This document shows positions 11,699 to 23,475 of a DNA stretch of 64,000 bases, one piece after another. The DNA comes from Chimonanthus salicifolius (lineage: Eukaryota > Streptophyta > Magnoliopsida > Laurales > Calycanthaceae). Both the position numbers and the translations under genes were made by a program. Location: contig CM023540.1 in assembly GCA_013350335.1 (NCBI GenBank), positions 48,529,222 through 48,593,221 of the forward strand. The letters are read 5' to 3'. The notes under the pieces were generated by a model. It was not told the origin of the DNA and made no database searches. It saw nothing but the letters and a program-made list of their open reading frames with translations. Numbering within the stretch: position 1 is the first letter of the stretch; every line of letters begins with the position of its first letter.

Positions 11699-11829
11699 TC
11701 TTTTGTAAAGTACCGAGTGTGGTACTTGGTGTGTGTTAATGTGTTGTACTAGGACTACTACGTTTCTGTAGTTACTCTGATATGTTTTGTAATGATAAAT
11801 CAAAGTTGGATTTATGTGATTATATGTTG
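11699..11829. repeat. Original 131-bp host-LTR segment later duplicated inside the Athila element
   Basis: This stretch of family-A LTR (starting TCTTTTGTAAAGTACC and ending in the tgttg target site) also occurs, identical by eye, at 19733-19863 next to the other LTR of the nested element. Copy 2 of family A has the homologous sequence once, at about 40310-40435, which shows it belongs to the host LTR. Confidence 0.9.
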
Positions 11830-13548
11830 TGTTGTGCTACCACTTAAAAAGTGTAAACCCAAGCGCAGGTAGCGAAGTAATAATTACTCGGTGAGTCCGA
11901 GGTCGAATCCACAGGGACTGAAGGTATTAAGAACACTATTTAAAATTAAAAGAATGAAAATTAGATTTTGATTATTCCCACACAAAGTATGGAGCAAAGA
12001 TGGTGATAAATTTAAATCAATAAAAAGAAAGCACTAAGGTTCGGGGATCCATTTAATAATTTATAAGGCTATTTCTCATCAACTTGTCTCAGTTTAATGT
12101 GAATGTTGATTCTCACAAACCGAAAAATGGGACACTTAATTCAATAATAAATTTCAATTAATTTGTTTAAATAATTGATGGTTAAGAAACAATTAATTAC
12201 AAATCACATGTCATAGGGATTCTCTAAGTAATCAATGTATTCAGAAATTACAATGATTCAAAGAAAATATATAGACATTGACAGGTCCTTGATAATTTAT
12301 CACAAAAAAATCATAAGATTTCCCAAGCATTCAGTGTATTCGGAAATCACAATGAATCAAAGAAAATTACTTAGATTTTTAATAAATATTTGAGATATAT
12401 TAAACCATTCAATTAAATGAAACTTAGATTAATATCATAGATGTTGATTTAAAATAACCCCGTAAATAATTAAACTTTACCCCTTCCCTTAGTTTAGAAT
12501 TTAGCCAAACATTATGATAAAAGACATTAAGCTAGTTAATTTAAGCATTAAATGTAAATTAAACAATATTTAAAACAATCCAAAACTAAATGATTAAATA
12601 AATAAATGAAACATGAAATATCATATCATCAAATTAACTTAAGGAAACGTTGAAATAAAAATCAAACAGTTTTTAAACAATTTAAGAAACAGTTCCCTAG
12701 GAAGAAATTAAAAGAACAGAAAGGGATAGAACCTGCCCTTGTCAAATGAGTGCCCTGCTCCAAGTTGTTGCTCACCTCTGCTGCCTGTCACGATGCAGCA
12801 AAGGGTTTTGCCTGCTGCTCACGCCTGAGCCCTCCCGTCGCTGGTGTGTCACTCGTCGACCGTCCATGCGTCTAACCCCAGCTGATTTCCGATCTGCTCG
12901 AGAAGACCCAAGCCCCGCCGATCCAACCCCAAATCTGCTCTCTGCTTCGATCGGACGTTCGTCCCAGATGGAGAGATTTGAAAAAGAAAAGGAAAAATAA
13001 AGAAGAAGGGTGTTGCTGGTTGATGCTCTTCGAAGGGAGAGATGGATTTTTCTGCTCCTTTTCTTTTCTAACCCCCAGTCTGAGATCCTCTTTTGTAAGT
13101 CCGAATTCTCTTGTGCTCCAACGGCTCTTTCCTCCATCAATGGCGTTTCGGCCCTTTCCATATTTACTCTTCCCGAATCCCTGCTTTCTTCTTCAGCTAA
13201 TCTGATTCTCTGCTGATTTCATTCAGTGCTTTCCTGTCCATGCTCCAACGGTCTTCTGCTGCCAGCTATCTGCCCAGACCAAAGACATAGCCAGTTTTGA
13301 TCATAACTCAGTTTTGACCCGGCATCCACTCAACTCGGCTTTGAACTCGATATTTAACTCGGGTTTTGACTCGGGACTAACTTTATTAAATTTGAGGGTT
13401 AATTTCCTAAAATAAAGAAAAATACACGTAATAAGTCATATTAAATAAAACTCACAAATTCACGTGTAAATGCATATATTAGATATAAAAGAAATGTGAG
13501 AATGCCCAATAATATTAAGATATAAATGCATTTTTTTGGCATTTATTA
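11830..13548 (-). repeat. Athila 3' LTR (left copy)
   Basis: Matches 19864-21582 over 1719 bp with about two dozen substitutions by eye, mostly transitions. Its inner edge at 13548 is followed by ca then a C-run (13551-13556), which on the - strand is the polypurine tract ggttgggggg before the LTR. A GC-rich 12746-13205 patch contains open frames found equally in both LTRs; these are LTR sequence, not genes. Confidence 0.9.
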
Positions 13549-14072
13549 CACCCCCCAACCAGCATGTTGCTAGTCCTCGAGCAACCAAAAATAAAAATTT
13601 TCCATCATTTAAAAATGAATCTCTTTGTTTTTTTTAAACGTTTGTTTAAACAAGAATCCCCTCTTTTTTCTCAGAATAAAAATATGAAAAATAGAATTCA
13701 TCATTGTAGAGGAGAATTATTATTTAACTGAAAAGCAATTTCAAATTTTAGAAAATTGTTAAAACGAATTTTTTTTTTTTATATATTTAAGAACAACACA
13801 TTTTTAACCAAGCGTAATTTTTTTATTTTTTTTTTAACAACTAAGCCTCCTACCCCCCAACCTGAATGTGACATTGTCCTCAATGTCAAAATTACATGAA
13901 TGCAAAGAGTGTATAATGAGATCAACATTTAAGGACACAGTAATTAATAAAAGAGAATGTGGGAGAATAGGAGACACCTGAAATTGACAAGTGCACACAT
14001 GAAGATACGGGTAACAAAACACAAAAATAAAGGTAAAAGAAGAACACGCCTAAATACATTCATAAAATAATG
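13549..14072 (-). other. Athila 3' internal spacer and polypurine tract
   Basis: Non-coding stretch between the integrase stop and the 3' LTR. It contains poly-T/A runs and, next to the LTR, the purine-rich tract on the - strand. The env-like ORF found in some Athila elements is absent. Confidence 0.6.
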
Positions 14073-14744
14073 CTAATTTTGATAAACAGGGTCTGCTAGA
14101 GCAGTGGACTCAACCTCTGGTATAAAATATTCCAAAAATGGTTTCAATCGTTGACCATTTACCTTAAAAATATTACCATTATTTGGATTTTCTATCTCGA
14201 CGGCCCCATAAGGATAAACAGTCTTTACAATAAATGGGCTAGACCATCGAGATCGAAGCTTACTAGGAAACAAGTGTAGCCTTGAATTATATAAAAGAAC
14301 TTTCTGTGAAGGCTCAAATGATTTTCGAATGATATTTTTGTCATGAAATATTTTCATTTTCTCCTTATATATTCGAGTATTGTCATAAGCTTCATTTCGG
14401 ATTTCCTCCAATTCGTTAAGTTGAAGCTTACGAAGAGAGCTAGAATCATCCAAGTTAAAATTAAATTTCTTTATCACCCAATACGCTTTAAGTTCCAATT
14501 CCACAGGCAAGTGACAAGCCTTTTCAAAGACAAGTCTATAAGGTGACATACCAATCGGGGTTTTAAAGGCTATGCGATAAGCCCAAAGTGCATCAGTTAG
14601 TCGTAAAGACCAATCTTTGCAATCTGGGTTAACCGTCTTTTCCAAAATATTTTTAATTTCCCGATTGGATACCTCAACTTGTCCACTTGTTTGTGGGTGA
14701 TAAGGGGTACTGACTTTATGAGTAATTCCATATTTGCTCATCAA
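14073..14744 (-). pseudogene. Athila integrase, core end and C-terminal part
   Basis: 223-aa open frame. It begins after the second catalytic Asp and contains the block [16 protein letters not shown] carrying the catalytic Glu, then a C-terminal domain with [10 protein letters not shown] and the closing [10 protein letters not shown] that is usual in Athila/Tat polyproteins. It continues the integrase fragment at 14811-15230, separated by an in-frame stop at about 14808-14810. The stop reads TGA where the family usually has an Arg codon, so a CGA to TGA transition (methyl-C deamination) is a likely cause. Confidence 0.85.
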
Positions 14745-14810
14745 GGCCTCAAAAGGCTTGTTACAAAAATGTGTACCCCCATCACTAATAATGGCTCGAG
14801 GTGTTCCAAA

Positions 14811-15230
14811 TCAAGATAAGACATTTTCTTTTAAAAATTTCAAAACGGTCTTATGATCATTATTTCTGCATGGAACTGCCTCGATCCATTTGGACACATA
14901 ATCAACAGCTAAAAGGATATAAAGATATCCAAAAGGAGGGGGGGGGGGGGGGGAGGGGGAAGGGAAAGGTCCCATGAAATCGATGCCCCAACAGTCAAAT
15001 ACTTCAATAATTAAGATTGGGTTCAATGGTATCATATTTCGACGAGTGATCCCTCCCAACTTTTGACAATGGTCACATGCTTTACAAAATTCATGGGCGT
15101 CCTTGAAAATAGTGGGCCAATAAAACCCACACTGCAAGATTTTTGCAGTGGTTTTCTTGGCAGAAAAATGACCACCACATGCATCTGAATGACAAAAGGA
15201 GAAGACACTTTGAATTTCACCATTAGGCAC
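14811..15230 (-). pseudogene. Athila integrase, zinc-binding and catalytic N-part
   Basis: 139-aa frame with the HHCC zinc module (HSDACGGHF, then CKACDHC) and GIDFMGPF, which holds the first catalytic Asp. Directly after it a Pro/Ser-rich insert replaces the usual short loop before FGYLYILLAVDYVSKW. The insert is encoded by a run of 16 G on the + strand (14938-14953) and surrounding G-rich DNA, an in-frame homopolymer expansion. The frame opens downstream of a disrupted RNase H-integrase linker near 15300. Confidence 0.85.
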
Positions 15231-15387
15231 GCATCTCCTGATTATTTGGTCAGGACCATATTTAAAAAGGTATGGATTGATCGTCCCAAAAGAACTTTCT
15301 CACTTCGACCAAAAATTTCTTTTTATCTTGTTGGGTCCACTGGGTTGGAAGTTCACCTGTAACAAAAAAATTAGCAATGTCAGCATA

Positions 15388-16353
15388 CTAAGGTAATTGG
15401 GAGACACTAAATAGTTGCTCATCGGGGAATGTGTCCTTGATTGGCTTTGTCTCCAAAGAATCATAAATTATGAGCCTGGATAAGTGGTCAGCCACCACAT
15501 TCTCTACTCCTTTTTTATCTTTAATTACCAAGTTAAACTCTTGGAGCAGGAGGATCCACCTAAGTAATCTGGGTTTTGCATCCTTCTTAGTTAGAAGGTT
15601 CTTTAAAGCCGCATGATCAGTGAAAATAATAATCTGGGATTCAATCAAATAAGACCTAAATTTATCCAAGGCAAAAACTACTGCAAGGAGTTCTTTTTCT
15701 GTAGTGGAATAGTTCATTTGAGCACTGTTCAATGTTCTGCTTGCATAATAAATGACATGAGGCTTTTTGTCCTTGCGTTGCCCTAGCACGGCCCCAACTG
15801 CATAATCACTAGTATCGCACATAATCTCAAAGGGCAAACTCCAATCAGGTGGTTGCATAATAGGAGCAGAAGTTAACAAGCCCTTCAGCTTTGTAAAAGC
15901 ATCTTGGCATGCCTCAGTCCAGTCAAAGGGAATGTCCTTTGACAGAAGGTTACACAATGGTCGGGATATTGCACTAAATTCTTTAATGAACCTTCTATAG
16001 AATCCTGCATGACCCAAAAAGGATCTAATGTCTTTAACAGTCTTAAGGGCTAGCAGATTAGCTATCAAATCGATTTTGGCTCTATCCACTTCAATTCCTT
16101 GGGAGGAGACAATGTGACCAAGCACGATTCCTTTTGAGACCATGAAATGACACTTCTCCCAATTCAAAATGAGGTTTTTCTCCTCACATCTATTCAACAC
16201 CATTTTCAAATTATTCAAACATTCATCAAAAGAATTGCCAAAAACAGAAAAATCATCCATAAAGACCTCAAGGAAATGCTCTACCATATCACTAAATATG
16301 CTCAACATGCATCTTTGGAACGTGGCAGGGGCATTACATAGCCCAAATGGCAT
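15388..16353 (-). pseudogene. Athila reverse transcriptase (C-part) and RNase H
   Basis: 321-aa frame starting [16 protein letters not shown]. The RT active-site box is FMDDFSVFG (about 16240-16270). RNase H follows with [11 protein letters not shown], the TEKELLAV block and [11 protein letters not shown] supplying the acidic residues, then HLSRL. The N-terminal half of the RT sits in the next frame upstream (16302-17468); the two overlap because a base has been lost near 16385. Confidence 0.9.
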
Positions 16354-17468
16354 CCTCCGATAAGCAAAAGTTCCAAATGGACATGTAAAGGTGGTCTTTC
16401 TTGGTCTTCAGGTGCAATTTCTATTTGATTATACCCAGAGTAACCATCTAGGAAACAATAGAATTTGTGGCCAGCTACCCTTTCTAGGATTTGGTCTATG
16501 AATGGTAAAGGGAAATGGTCTTTCCTAGTCATTGAGTTAAGTTTCCTATAGTCAATGTAAATGCGCCAACCCGTTGTGACTCTAGTTGGGATTAATTCAT
16601 CATTGGCGTTCTTGACTATGGTTACCCCAGATTTTTTAGGTACCACTTGAACAGGACTAACCCAAGTACTGTCAGAGATTGGGTATAGAATTCCTGCATC
16701 CAAAAGCTTTATGACCTCTTCTCTAACAACCTCTTTCATATTAGGATTCAAACTACGTTGTAATTCTCGAGAGGGTTTAGAATTGTCCTCTACATAAATC
16801 CTATGGGTACAAATTGAGGGATTGATTCCCTTTATATCAGCTATGGTCCATCCAATTGCACCTTTGTGTTCTCTAAGAACATTGATTAATTTTTCTTCCT
16901 TGATTTGATTTAATTTTGAGGAAATGACCACTGGGAATGTCTCTGCTGGTCCTAAGAATGCATACTTGAGTTCAGTTGGTAGAGGTTTCAACTCAAGTTT
17001 TGGCACTTGAACGCATGATGGGAGGGGCATGGTGTCACTAGGTGGTAACTCTTCAAAACGTGCCCTCCACTTATATGTATCTAATAATGGTGCAGACTCC
17101 AAAATAGAATGTACAGAATTAATCATGGAGTCCTCATCAAAATTAAAGTGTGCTAAACAAGCCTCAAGAGGATCAGTGAGCACTGATAGAGGAGACTGGT
17201 CTTCGATAAGCGTTTCAATGAAATTTACTTCATGCACATCGCTATCATCACCTGGTTGCTTGTAAATATTAAATCTGTTCAATTCCAAAGTCATGTTACC
17301 AAAAGACAATTTCATGACTCCATTCCTGCAATTGATTAAGGCATTGGAGGTTGCAAGGAATGGGCGGCCTAGAATGATAGGAATTTGGGCACTCGCATTC
17401 AACACAGGTTGGGTGTCCAAGACTATGAAATCGACAGGGAAGTAGAATTTGTCTACTTGGACTAACAC
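16302..17468 (-). pseudogene. Athila protease end, linker and RT N-part
   Basis: 388-aa frame. Early residues contain ILGRPFLATSNALI, the conserved flank of the aspartic protease. The second half carries the RT fingers and palm start: EVIKLLDAGILYPISDS, WVSPVQVVPKKSG, WRIYIDYRKLNSMTRKDHFPLPFIDQ and FCFLDGYSGYNQI with a catalytic Asp. After EIAPEDQE the reading goes out of frame (single-base loss near 16385), so the last 25 or so residues are not RT. Confidence 0.88.
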
Positions 17469-17521
17469 ATCTTCAACTATTCCTCTCGATATCTTAAGTG
17501 AGCGGTCGGCAAGTTGGAGAG

Positions 17522-18664
17522 CTAAAGTGGTCGGTTAAGCTCACCAAGTCCCAACTGCTCATATACCGAATAAGGTAAGAGGTTAACACTCGTCCCTAGG
17601 TCAAGCAAAGCTTGCCCAATTTGGAACTCACCAATAACACATGATATGGTTGGACACCCCAGATCTTTGTATTTTGGTGGGGTATTCTGTTGGATGATAG
17701 CACTCACTTGTTCCGTCAAGAATGCTTTCTTTTGTACATTTAGATTACGCTTTATTGTACATAAATCTTTTAAAAATTTAGCATATGACGGTATTTGTTT
17801 AATAGCATCCAACAAAGGAATATTGATTTTGACCTGTTTAAAGATTTCAAAAATGTCGACATTGGTCACTGATTTTTTTGGAGGCTGTAACCTTCGGGGA
17901 AAAGGGGCAGGCATTGGATGTTGCGAAACCACATTAGGCTCAGACTCGTTAGGCCCATCATCACTCTTTGTGTTTGAAAGTTCCTCGGGTTTGCTAACCT
18001 TCGTCAGAATACTTTTGTCAATTATTTTTCCATTTCGTTGAGTGGTGATGGACTTAGCGTGTTCTTGGTGTGAATTAGAAGAATTTGAATTATTTCCCTT
18101 AAATTGACCTCTAGGATTTGGTTGAGGTTGAGCAAGGAACTTGCCCATTTCTTGATTGTTGGGCATGGAGGTCGATTTGTTCATGAAATTCTTCAATTCA
18201 CTCATGTCTTGCACTATCTGATTATTAAAGATTGATTGACTTTGCATGAATGCATTCAAAGTTTCCTCAAGGGTCTTCTTATGTGGAGGCACATAAGGAT
18301 TAGAAGTAGAAGGCCCTTGAGGGGCATGGTTATTTGCATTTGGATCATTTCTCCAACTAAAGTTGGGATGATTCTTCCAACCATGGTTATATGTGTCGGA
18401 ATAGGGTGAAAAAAAAGGCCTTTTATAGGTGTTCATGGGATTTGCTTGACTGTATAGCACCTCTTTAAAAGCTGGGATTGTCGGACAATCCTGAGTTTGG
18501 TGTCCAATAGTCTCACATATCCCACATACATCCTCTCTTTTTTCAGTAGCCTTAATTGCGTGTACTTTCCCAAGTTCGATGGCCTCTACCTTTCTGGTTA
18601 AATTGGCTAATTTGGCATTAATATCATCTTCTTCTTTAAGGAGGTACATACTCCCCTTTGTCAT
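17522..18664 (-). pseudogene. Athila gag C-part with zinc knuckle, and protease
   Basis: 380-aa frame. A CX2CX4HX4C knuckle, CGICETIGHQTQDC, lies at about 18485-18526. A long hydrophilic linker rich in Asn, Ser and Gln follows, then the conserved block KFLKDLCT and the aspartic protease active site LDLGTSVNLLP near 17590-17605. The frame closes at 17522 just before the rest of the protease; the next frame resumes at 17468. Confidence 0.88.
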
Positions 18665-19428
18665 GGCACTAGACTTGGTCTTTTCTGCCTTATCAGATCC
18701 ATCAGTATCATCCCAAATTGGGCAGTTTCAGCTAGATGGTCAAAATAATTCCAAGCCTCCTCAGGGTCTTTACTTAGAAATTCACCATTACACATCATTT
18801 CTACGTATTGGCGCATATTGGAATTTAGACCATCATAGAAAAAATTGATAGTGCACCAAATTTCATAGCCATGATGTGGGCAAAATTGCAATAATTCTTT
18901 GTAACGCTCCCAACATTGGAAGAATGTTTCACCTTCTTTTTGTTTGAAATTCATGATTTTTCTTCTAAGTGTATTAGTCTTGTGGGTAGGGAAGAATTTT
19001 TTCAAGAATTCTCGTTGCATTTCTTGCCAAGTGCATATGGATCTTGGTCTTAGAGAATTTAACCAACTTTTTGCTTTCTCTTTTAAAGAGAAAGAGAATA
19101 ATTTCAACCTTACTACATCACTATTAACATTTTGGTTATGCAAAGTAGCACAAACGTCTTCAAATTCTTTTAGATGTATGTAAGGGCTCTCTGAATCCAA
19201 ACCATGATACTTAGGAAGTAATTGAATCACCCCTGGTTTTAAATCAAAAGCACCCTGATTATTAGGAAAAATAATACAAGATGGGGAACTTGATCTGGTC
19301 GGTTGCAAATACTCACGCAACGTTTTCATTTGTGGGATACCATCGTTTTCCCCATGATCATTCTCATGTTCAGACATTGTGAATGATGAAAATGAGTATT
19401 CAGATTCTTCAAATAAGTTCTCAGACAA
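18661..19428 (-). pseudogene. Athila gag capsid domain
   Basis: 255-aa frame with the retrotransposon gag fold: LPKYHGLDSESPYIHLKEFE, WLNSLRPRSICTWQEM, FLKKFFPTHKT and WERYKELLQFCPHHG. Forms the particle that packages the RNA. The last 20 or so residues have gone out of frame near 18700 and the protein stops just as the next frame opens (ATGA overlap at 18661-18664), so a frameshift separates capsid from nucleocapsid. Confidence 0.9.
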
Positions 19429-19714
19429 ATCTTCAGCAATAGAATCAATTTTTTAGGGCAATTTGTTTCGTCCCGTTGCCACGAGGACATCCAACAAAGA
19501 GAAATATTTAACTAAAATAACTAAAAAACAATGAGATAAGGAACGAATTTACCAAATGCACAAGAATCCAAAATAAAATCACCTAAACAAGAAGACACAA
19601 AAAAATAAGTAGCAATAAAAAATAAAATAAAAAAATTGAAGAACTAATTTTTTTTTTTCTATATATTTTTTTATGAATGTTGGATATTTTTTTTTTTGTG
19701 TTCGTAAAACCGTT

Positions 19715-19732
19715 ACAATCCTCGACAACGGC
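19715..19732 (-). other. Athila primer-binding site, truncated
   Basis: On the - strand the text GCCGTTGTCGAGGATTG resembles the Asp-tRNA primer site typical of Athila/Tat elements. The expected TGGC start next to the LTR is missing; instead the 131-bp host segment begins at once. Confidence 0.55.
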
Positions 19733-19863
19733 TCTTTTGTAAAGTACCGAGTGTGGTACTTGGTGTGTGTTAATGTGTTGTACTAGGACTACTACGTTTC
19801 TGTAGTTACTCTGATATGTTTTGTAATGATAAATCAAAGTTGGATTTATGTGATTATATGTTG
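19733..19863. repeat. 131-bp copy of host flank between PBS and 5' LTR
   Basis: Identical by eye to 11699-11829, including the tgttg target site. It does not belong to the Athila LTR because the family-A copy at 37328-40594, which has no Athila insertion, contains the homologous sequence. See findings for possible mechanisms. Confidence 0.88.
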
Positions 19864-21582
19864 TGTTGTGCTACCACTTAAAAAGTGTAAACCCAAGCGC
19901 AGGTAGCGAAGTAATAATTACTCGGTGAGTCCGAGGTCGAATCTACAGGGACTGAAGGTATTAAGAACACTATTTAAAATTAAAAGAATGAAAATTAGAT
20001 TTTGATTATTCCCACACAAAGTATGGAGCAAAGATGGTGATAAATTTAAATCAATAAAAAGAAAGCACTAAGGTTCGAGGATCCATTTAATAATTTATAA
20101 GGCTATTTCTCATCAACTTGTCTCAGTTTAATGTGAATATTGATTCTCACAAACCGAAAAATGGGACACTTAATTCAATAATAAATTTCAATTAATTTGT
20201 TTAAATAATTGATGGTTAAGAAACAATTAATTACAAATCACATGTCATAGGGATTCTCTAAGTAATCAATGTATTCAGAAATTACAATGATTCAAAGAAA
20301 ATATATAGACATTGACAGGTCCTTGATAATTTATCACAAAAAAATCATAAGATTTCCCAAGCATTCAGTGTATTCGGAAATCACAATGAATCAAAGAAAA
20401 TTACTTAGATTTTTAATAAATATTTGAGATATATTAAACCATTCAATTAAATGAAACTTAGATTAATATCATAGATGTTGATTTAAAATAACCCCATAAA
20501 TAATTAAACTTCACCCCTTCCCTTAGTTTAGAATTTAGCCAAACATTATGATAAAAGACATTAAGCTAGTTAATTTAAGCATTAAATGTAAATTAAACAA
20601 TATTTAAAACAATCCAAAACTAAATGATTAAATAAATAAATGAAACATGAAATGTCATATCATCAAATTAACTCAAGGAAACGTTGAAATAAAAATCAAA
20701 CAGTTTTTAAACAATTTAAGAAATAACTCCCTGGGAAGAAATTAAAAGAACAGAAAGGGATAGATCCTGCCCTTGTCAAACGAGTGCCCTGCTCCAAGCT
20801 GTTGCTCACCTCTGCTGCCTGTCACGATGCAGCAAAGGGTTTTGCCTGCTGCTCACGCCTGAGCCCTCCCGTCGCTGGTGTGTCACTCGTCGACTGTCCA
20901 TGCGTCTAACCCCAGCTGATTTCCGATCTGCTCGAGAAGACCCAAGCCCCGCCGATCCAACCCCAAATCTGCTCTCTACTTCGATCGGAGGTTCGTCCCA
21001 GATGGAGAGATTTGAAAAAGAAAAGGAAAAATAAAGAAGAAGGGTGTTGCTGGTTGATGCTCTTCGAAGGGAGAGATGGATTTTTCTGCTCCTTTTCTTT
21101 TCTAACCCCCAGTCTGAGATCCTCTTTTGTAAGTCCGAATTCTCTTGTGCTCCAACGACTCTTTCCTCCATCAATGGCGTTTCGGCCCTTTCCATATTTA
21201 CTCTTCCCGAATCCCTGCTTTCTTCTTCAGCTAATCTGATTCTCTGCTGATTTCATTCAGTGCTTTCCTGTCCATGCTCCAACGGTCTTCTGCTGCCAGC
21301 TATCTGCCCAGACCAAAGACATAGCTAGTTTTGATCATAACTCAATTTTGACCCGGCATCCACTCAACTCGGCTTTGAACTCGATATTTAACTCGGGCTT
21401 TGACTCGGGACTAACTTTATTAAATTTGAGGGTTAATTTCCTAAAATAAAGAAAAATACACGTAATAAGTCATATTAAATAAAACTCACAAATTCACGTG
21501 TAAATGCATATATTAAATATAAAAGAAATGTGAGAATGCCCAATAATATTAAGATATAAATGCATTTTTTTGGCATTTATTA
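19864..21582 (-). repeat. Athila 5' LTR (right copy)
   Basis: Pairs with 11830-13548. Starts TGTTGTGCTACC and ends GGCATTTATTA in + orientation, immediately followed by the tgttg target duplication. Differs from its partner at about two dozen positions seen by eye. Confidence 0.9.
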
Positions 21583-21774
21583 TGTTGTCGTTGTGTTTTG
21601 TTGGTATCAGACTTATGGTACATGTTTGAGTCCACATGTTGGGATCATGTGTGACCCTTTGGCCCAATTGTTTTTCCCGCCCAGTTAAAATACTTGTGTT
21701 AGTTTAAATTTCAAAAAAAAAAAAATATCAGTCGCGTTCCGGGCCCACCCTTCGGGTCGGGGCGTGACAAATGT

Positions 21775-22982
21775 AAACATTAATGTTTGGAAAATAGATT
21801 GATAAAAGATTGATGAAAATCGAATTTCTTGAAGTAATAATGTGAACAAATGAAATTAGGAAAGAAATGGCTAAGGAGAGAGAGTAAGATTGGTTCGATG
21901 TTGATGAATGTTTGAAGGGTGAAATGAGAAGGTTCACGAAGGTATTTACAAAAAAATTCAGATCTTTGTGGACCCCATATAGTCGAAAAAATAAAACAGA
22001 TACACGTCCGTTGCGGCCCGATACACAGATTTCCGTTACATATCAGATTGAATAACTGATTATGATTTTGTATAGAATCAAATGGAAAAATAAAATTTAA
22101 AAAACCGATTTTATATATTAGAAGCTTTCATATAAAATTATAATTATAATCTTTAATAAAAAATAGTTAAAACTTGCGAAATAGTGGATCAATGTATTCG
22201 ATTCTTAACTTTTTTTATGTGCTCCTTCACGCCCACCGTCCACTTGGTTAGATCCTATACGTGAACTCTATAAATCATACAGGGATAGGCCCATTATTTT
22301 ATAGGGTTCACGGCCCAGAGTATAGATTCTTTGTGAGTCGGGCCCACATGTGGATCACCAAAAGTTTGTTCCTAAAGATGGGCCTTGCATTTTATAATTT
22401 TCAAGTAGTTGCTTTCATCCTAAAGTTGATGGTGGCTTGAGCGATATCCACCTTTGAAAATTATTGAATTCGCCCATAATTTGGCCCACTAGAAATTAGA
22501 AAGAAAGAAAATAATACCCTACAAGTGACCTTCAATTGTTTGTAGTGGAAAGGTGTAAGGTGGAAATCTAGGGTTCTGATTCTATCATGACTCTTACAGA
22601 TGAATCATTATGTATAATTAGGCCCATGATCCTTTGATCTAGACCATTAATAAGAGCCCCCTCCTTGGATTGGTACTTCCTAAGATTGATTTTGAACCAT
22701 GGAATCAGTGCAGTAACTTTGCAGAATTCAGTCTCAAATTGTAAAAAAAAAATAATTAAAGAGCTCAAAATGCTCCATGCAATTTACATTGTACATTGCA
22801 TGAAGTAGAATGCAAATTTTTTAAGTTGTTCATTGAAGAGAGAGAAACTTTTAAAAACATAGATCGAAAGAGAGGGATGATGAAGAATATGATGAATTTT
22901 AGGGGAAAAAAATAAGAATTTTTATATTATATAATAGATGAGATTAATGATGATAATAATGATTAAAGTGACTTACTCTAAA
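21775..22982. other. Gene-free DNA
   Basis: AT-rich, with several short open frames lacking protein-like composition. No element ends or RNA genes recognised. Confidence 0.5.
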
Positions 22983-23235
22983 GGGTGGCCATTTAGACAT
23001 TGTGTTTTTCTACAAGAAGATATCATTTTTCAAAATGCGGTGTGAAATTACTATTTTGTCCTTCGATTTTTAAAAAAACTAAAATCTTATCTTATCCTCC
23101 GAACGCACATCTAGTTCGGACGATAAGATCATGTTTTAGTTTTTTAAAAAATTGAAGGGAAAAATAGTAATTTTACACTGTATTTTGAAAAACGGCGTCT
23201 CCCATCAGAAAAACACGGTGTCTAAATGGCCACCC
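22983..23235. mobile_element. Foldback MITE (about 253 bp)
   Basis: Two arms of about 115 bp are inverted repeats of each other: left GGGTGGCCATTTAGACA... and right, read inward, GGGTGGCCATTTAGACA..., with long shared blocks such as 'tttttcaaaat' and 'aaattactatttt'. The tip contains CTAGTTCGGACGATAAGAT. Outside lie tctaaa (left) and, two bases further, tctaaa (right), a possible target duplication. No coding capacity. Superfamily uncertain, perhaps Mutator-like. Confidence 0.75.
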
Positions 23236-23282
23236 AATCTAAATTCTATCCCCTCACGTTTGAACTTCAAAAATACTTTAAT

Positions 23283-23475
23283 CTCATAGGGGTTAGAGTG
23301 ATGGTCAAGATTATGATGTAGGAAGGAAGTATGAGTCCTGGGTTTGATTTCCATTCTATCTCAAATGATGACTACCCCGTAGAGTTATCGAATGTACGTG
23401 GGTAGGGAGGCTTGCACATGTCTAAAAGATTAATCGAGTGCTCTAAGAAGCCTGAATGCCTTGATTAAATAGAAA
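23283..23475 (+). mobile_element. SINE-like element
   Basis: An A-box-like 'gttagagtgatggtcaag' and a B-box-like 'gggtttgatttcc' about 50 bp apart, followed by 'ggaggcttgcacatgtct', as in the relic near 5303. No poly(A) or target duplication could be fixed, so ends are approximate. Confidence 0.45.

Larger units (their letters stand above)
11830..21582 (-). mobile_element. Athila-type Ty3/gypsy retrotransposon, degenerate (9.75 kb)
   Basis: Nested in solo LTR A1 with a 5-bp target duplication tgttg (11825-11829 and 21583-21587). Removing it restores text that aligns with the empty site in copy 2 near 40425. The two LTRs are 1719 bp each. On the - strand the order is gag, zinc knuckle, protease, RT, RNase H, integrase. 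Athila membership rests on the [11 protein letters not shown] box, the [16 protein letters not shown] integrase block and a PBS resembling the Asp-tRNA type. There is no room for an env-like ORF (only about 525 bp between integrase end and 3' LTR). Frameshifts and at least one in-frame stop make it non-functional. Confidence 0.92.
8805..21769 (+). mobile_element. Solo LTR, family A copy 1, split by a nested Athila element
   Basis: Begins TGTAAAACCCTGCC and ends TCGGGGCGTGACA, with a 5-bp target duplication aatgt at 8800-8804 and 21770-21774. The LTR itself is 8805-11829 plus 21583-21769 (about 3.2 kb). It aligns along its length with the uninterrupted copy at 37328-40594 (shared blocks include the TATA region, the TTCGGA hairpin zone, the 'ggagatg...gaggagg' block near 11574 and 40184, and the end 'gggtcggggcg'). 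There is no internal domain, so it arose by LTR-LTR recombination before or after the nested insertion. The family looks like a long-LTR Ty3/gypsy type; this is inferred from the TGTAA...TTACA ends only. Strand is taken from the TATA box. Confidence 0.85.

Noticed and set aside
12746..13205. Open frames conserved at 12746-13205 and 20806-21250
   Set aside because: They are conserved only because the two Athila LTRs are duplicates; no domain is present.
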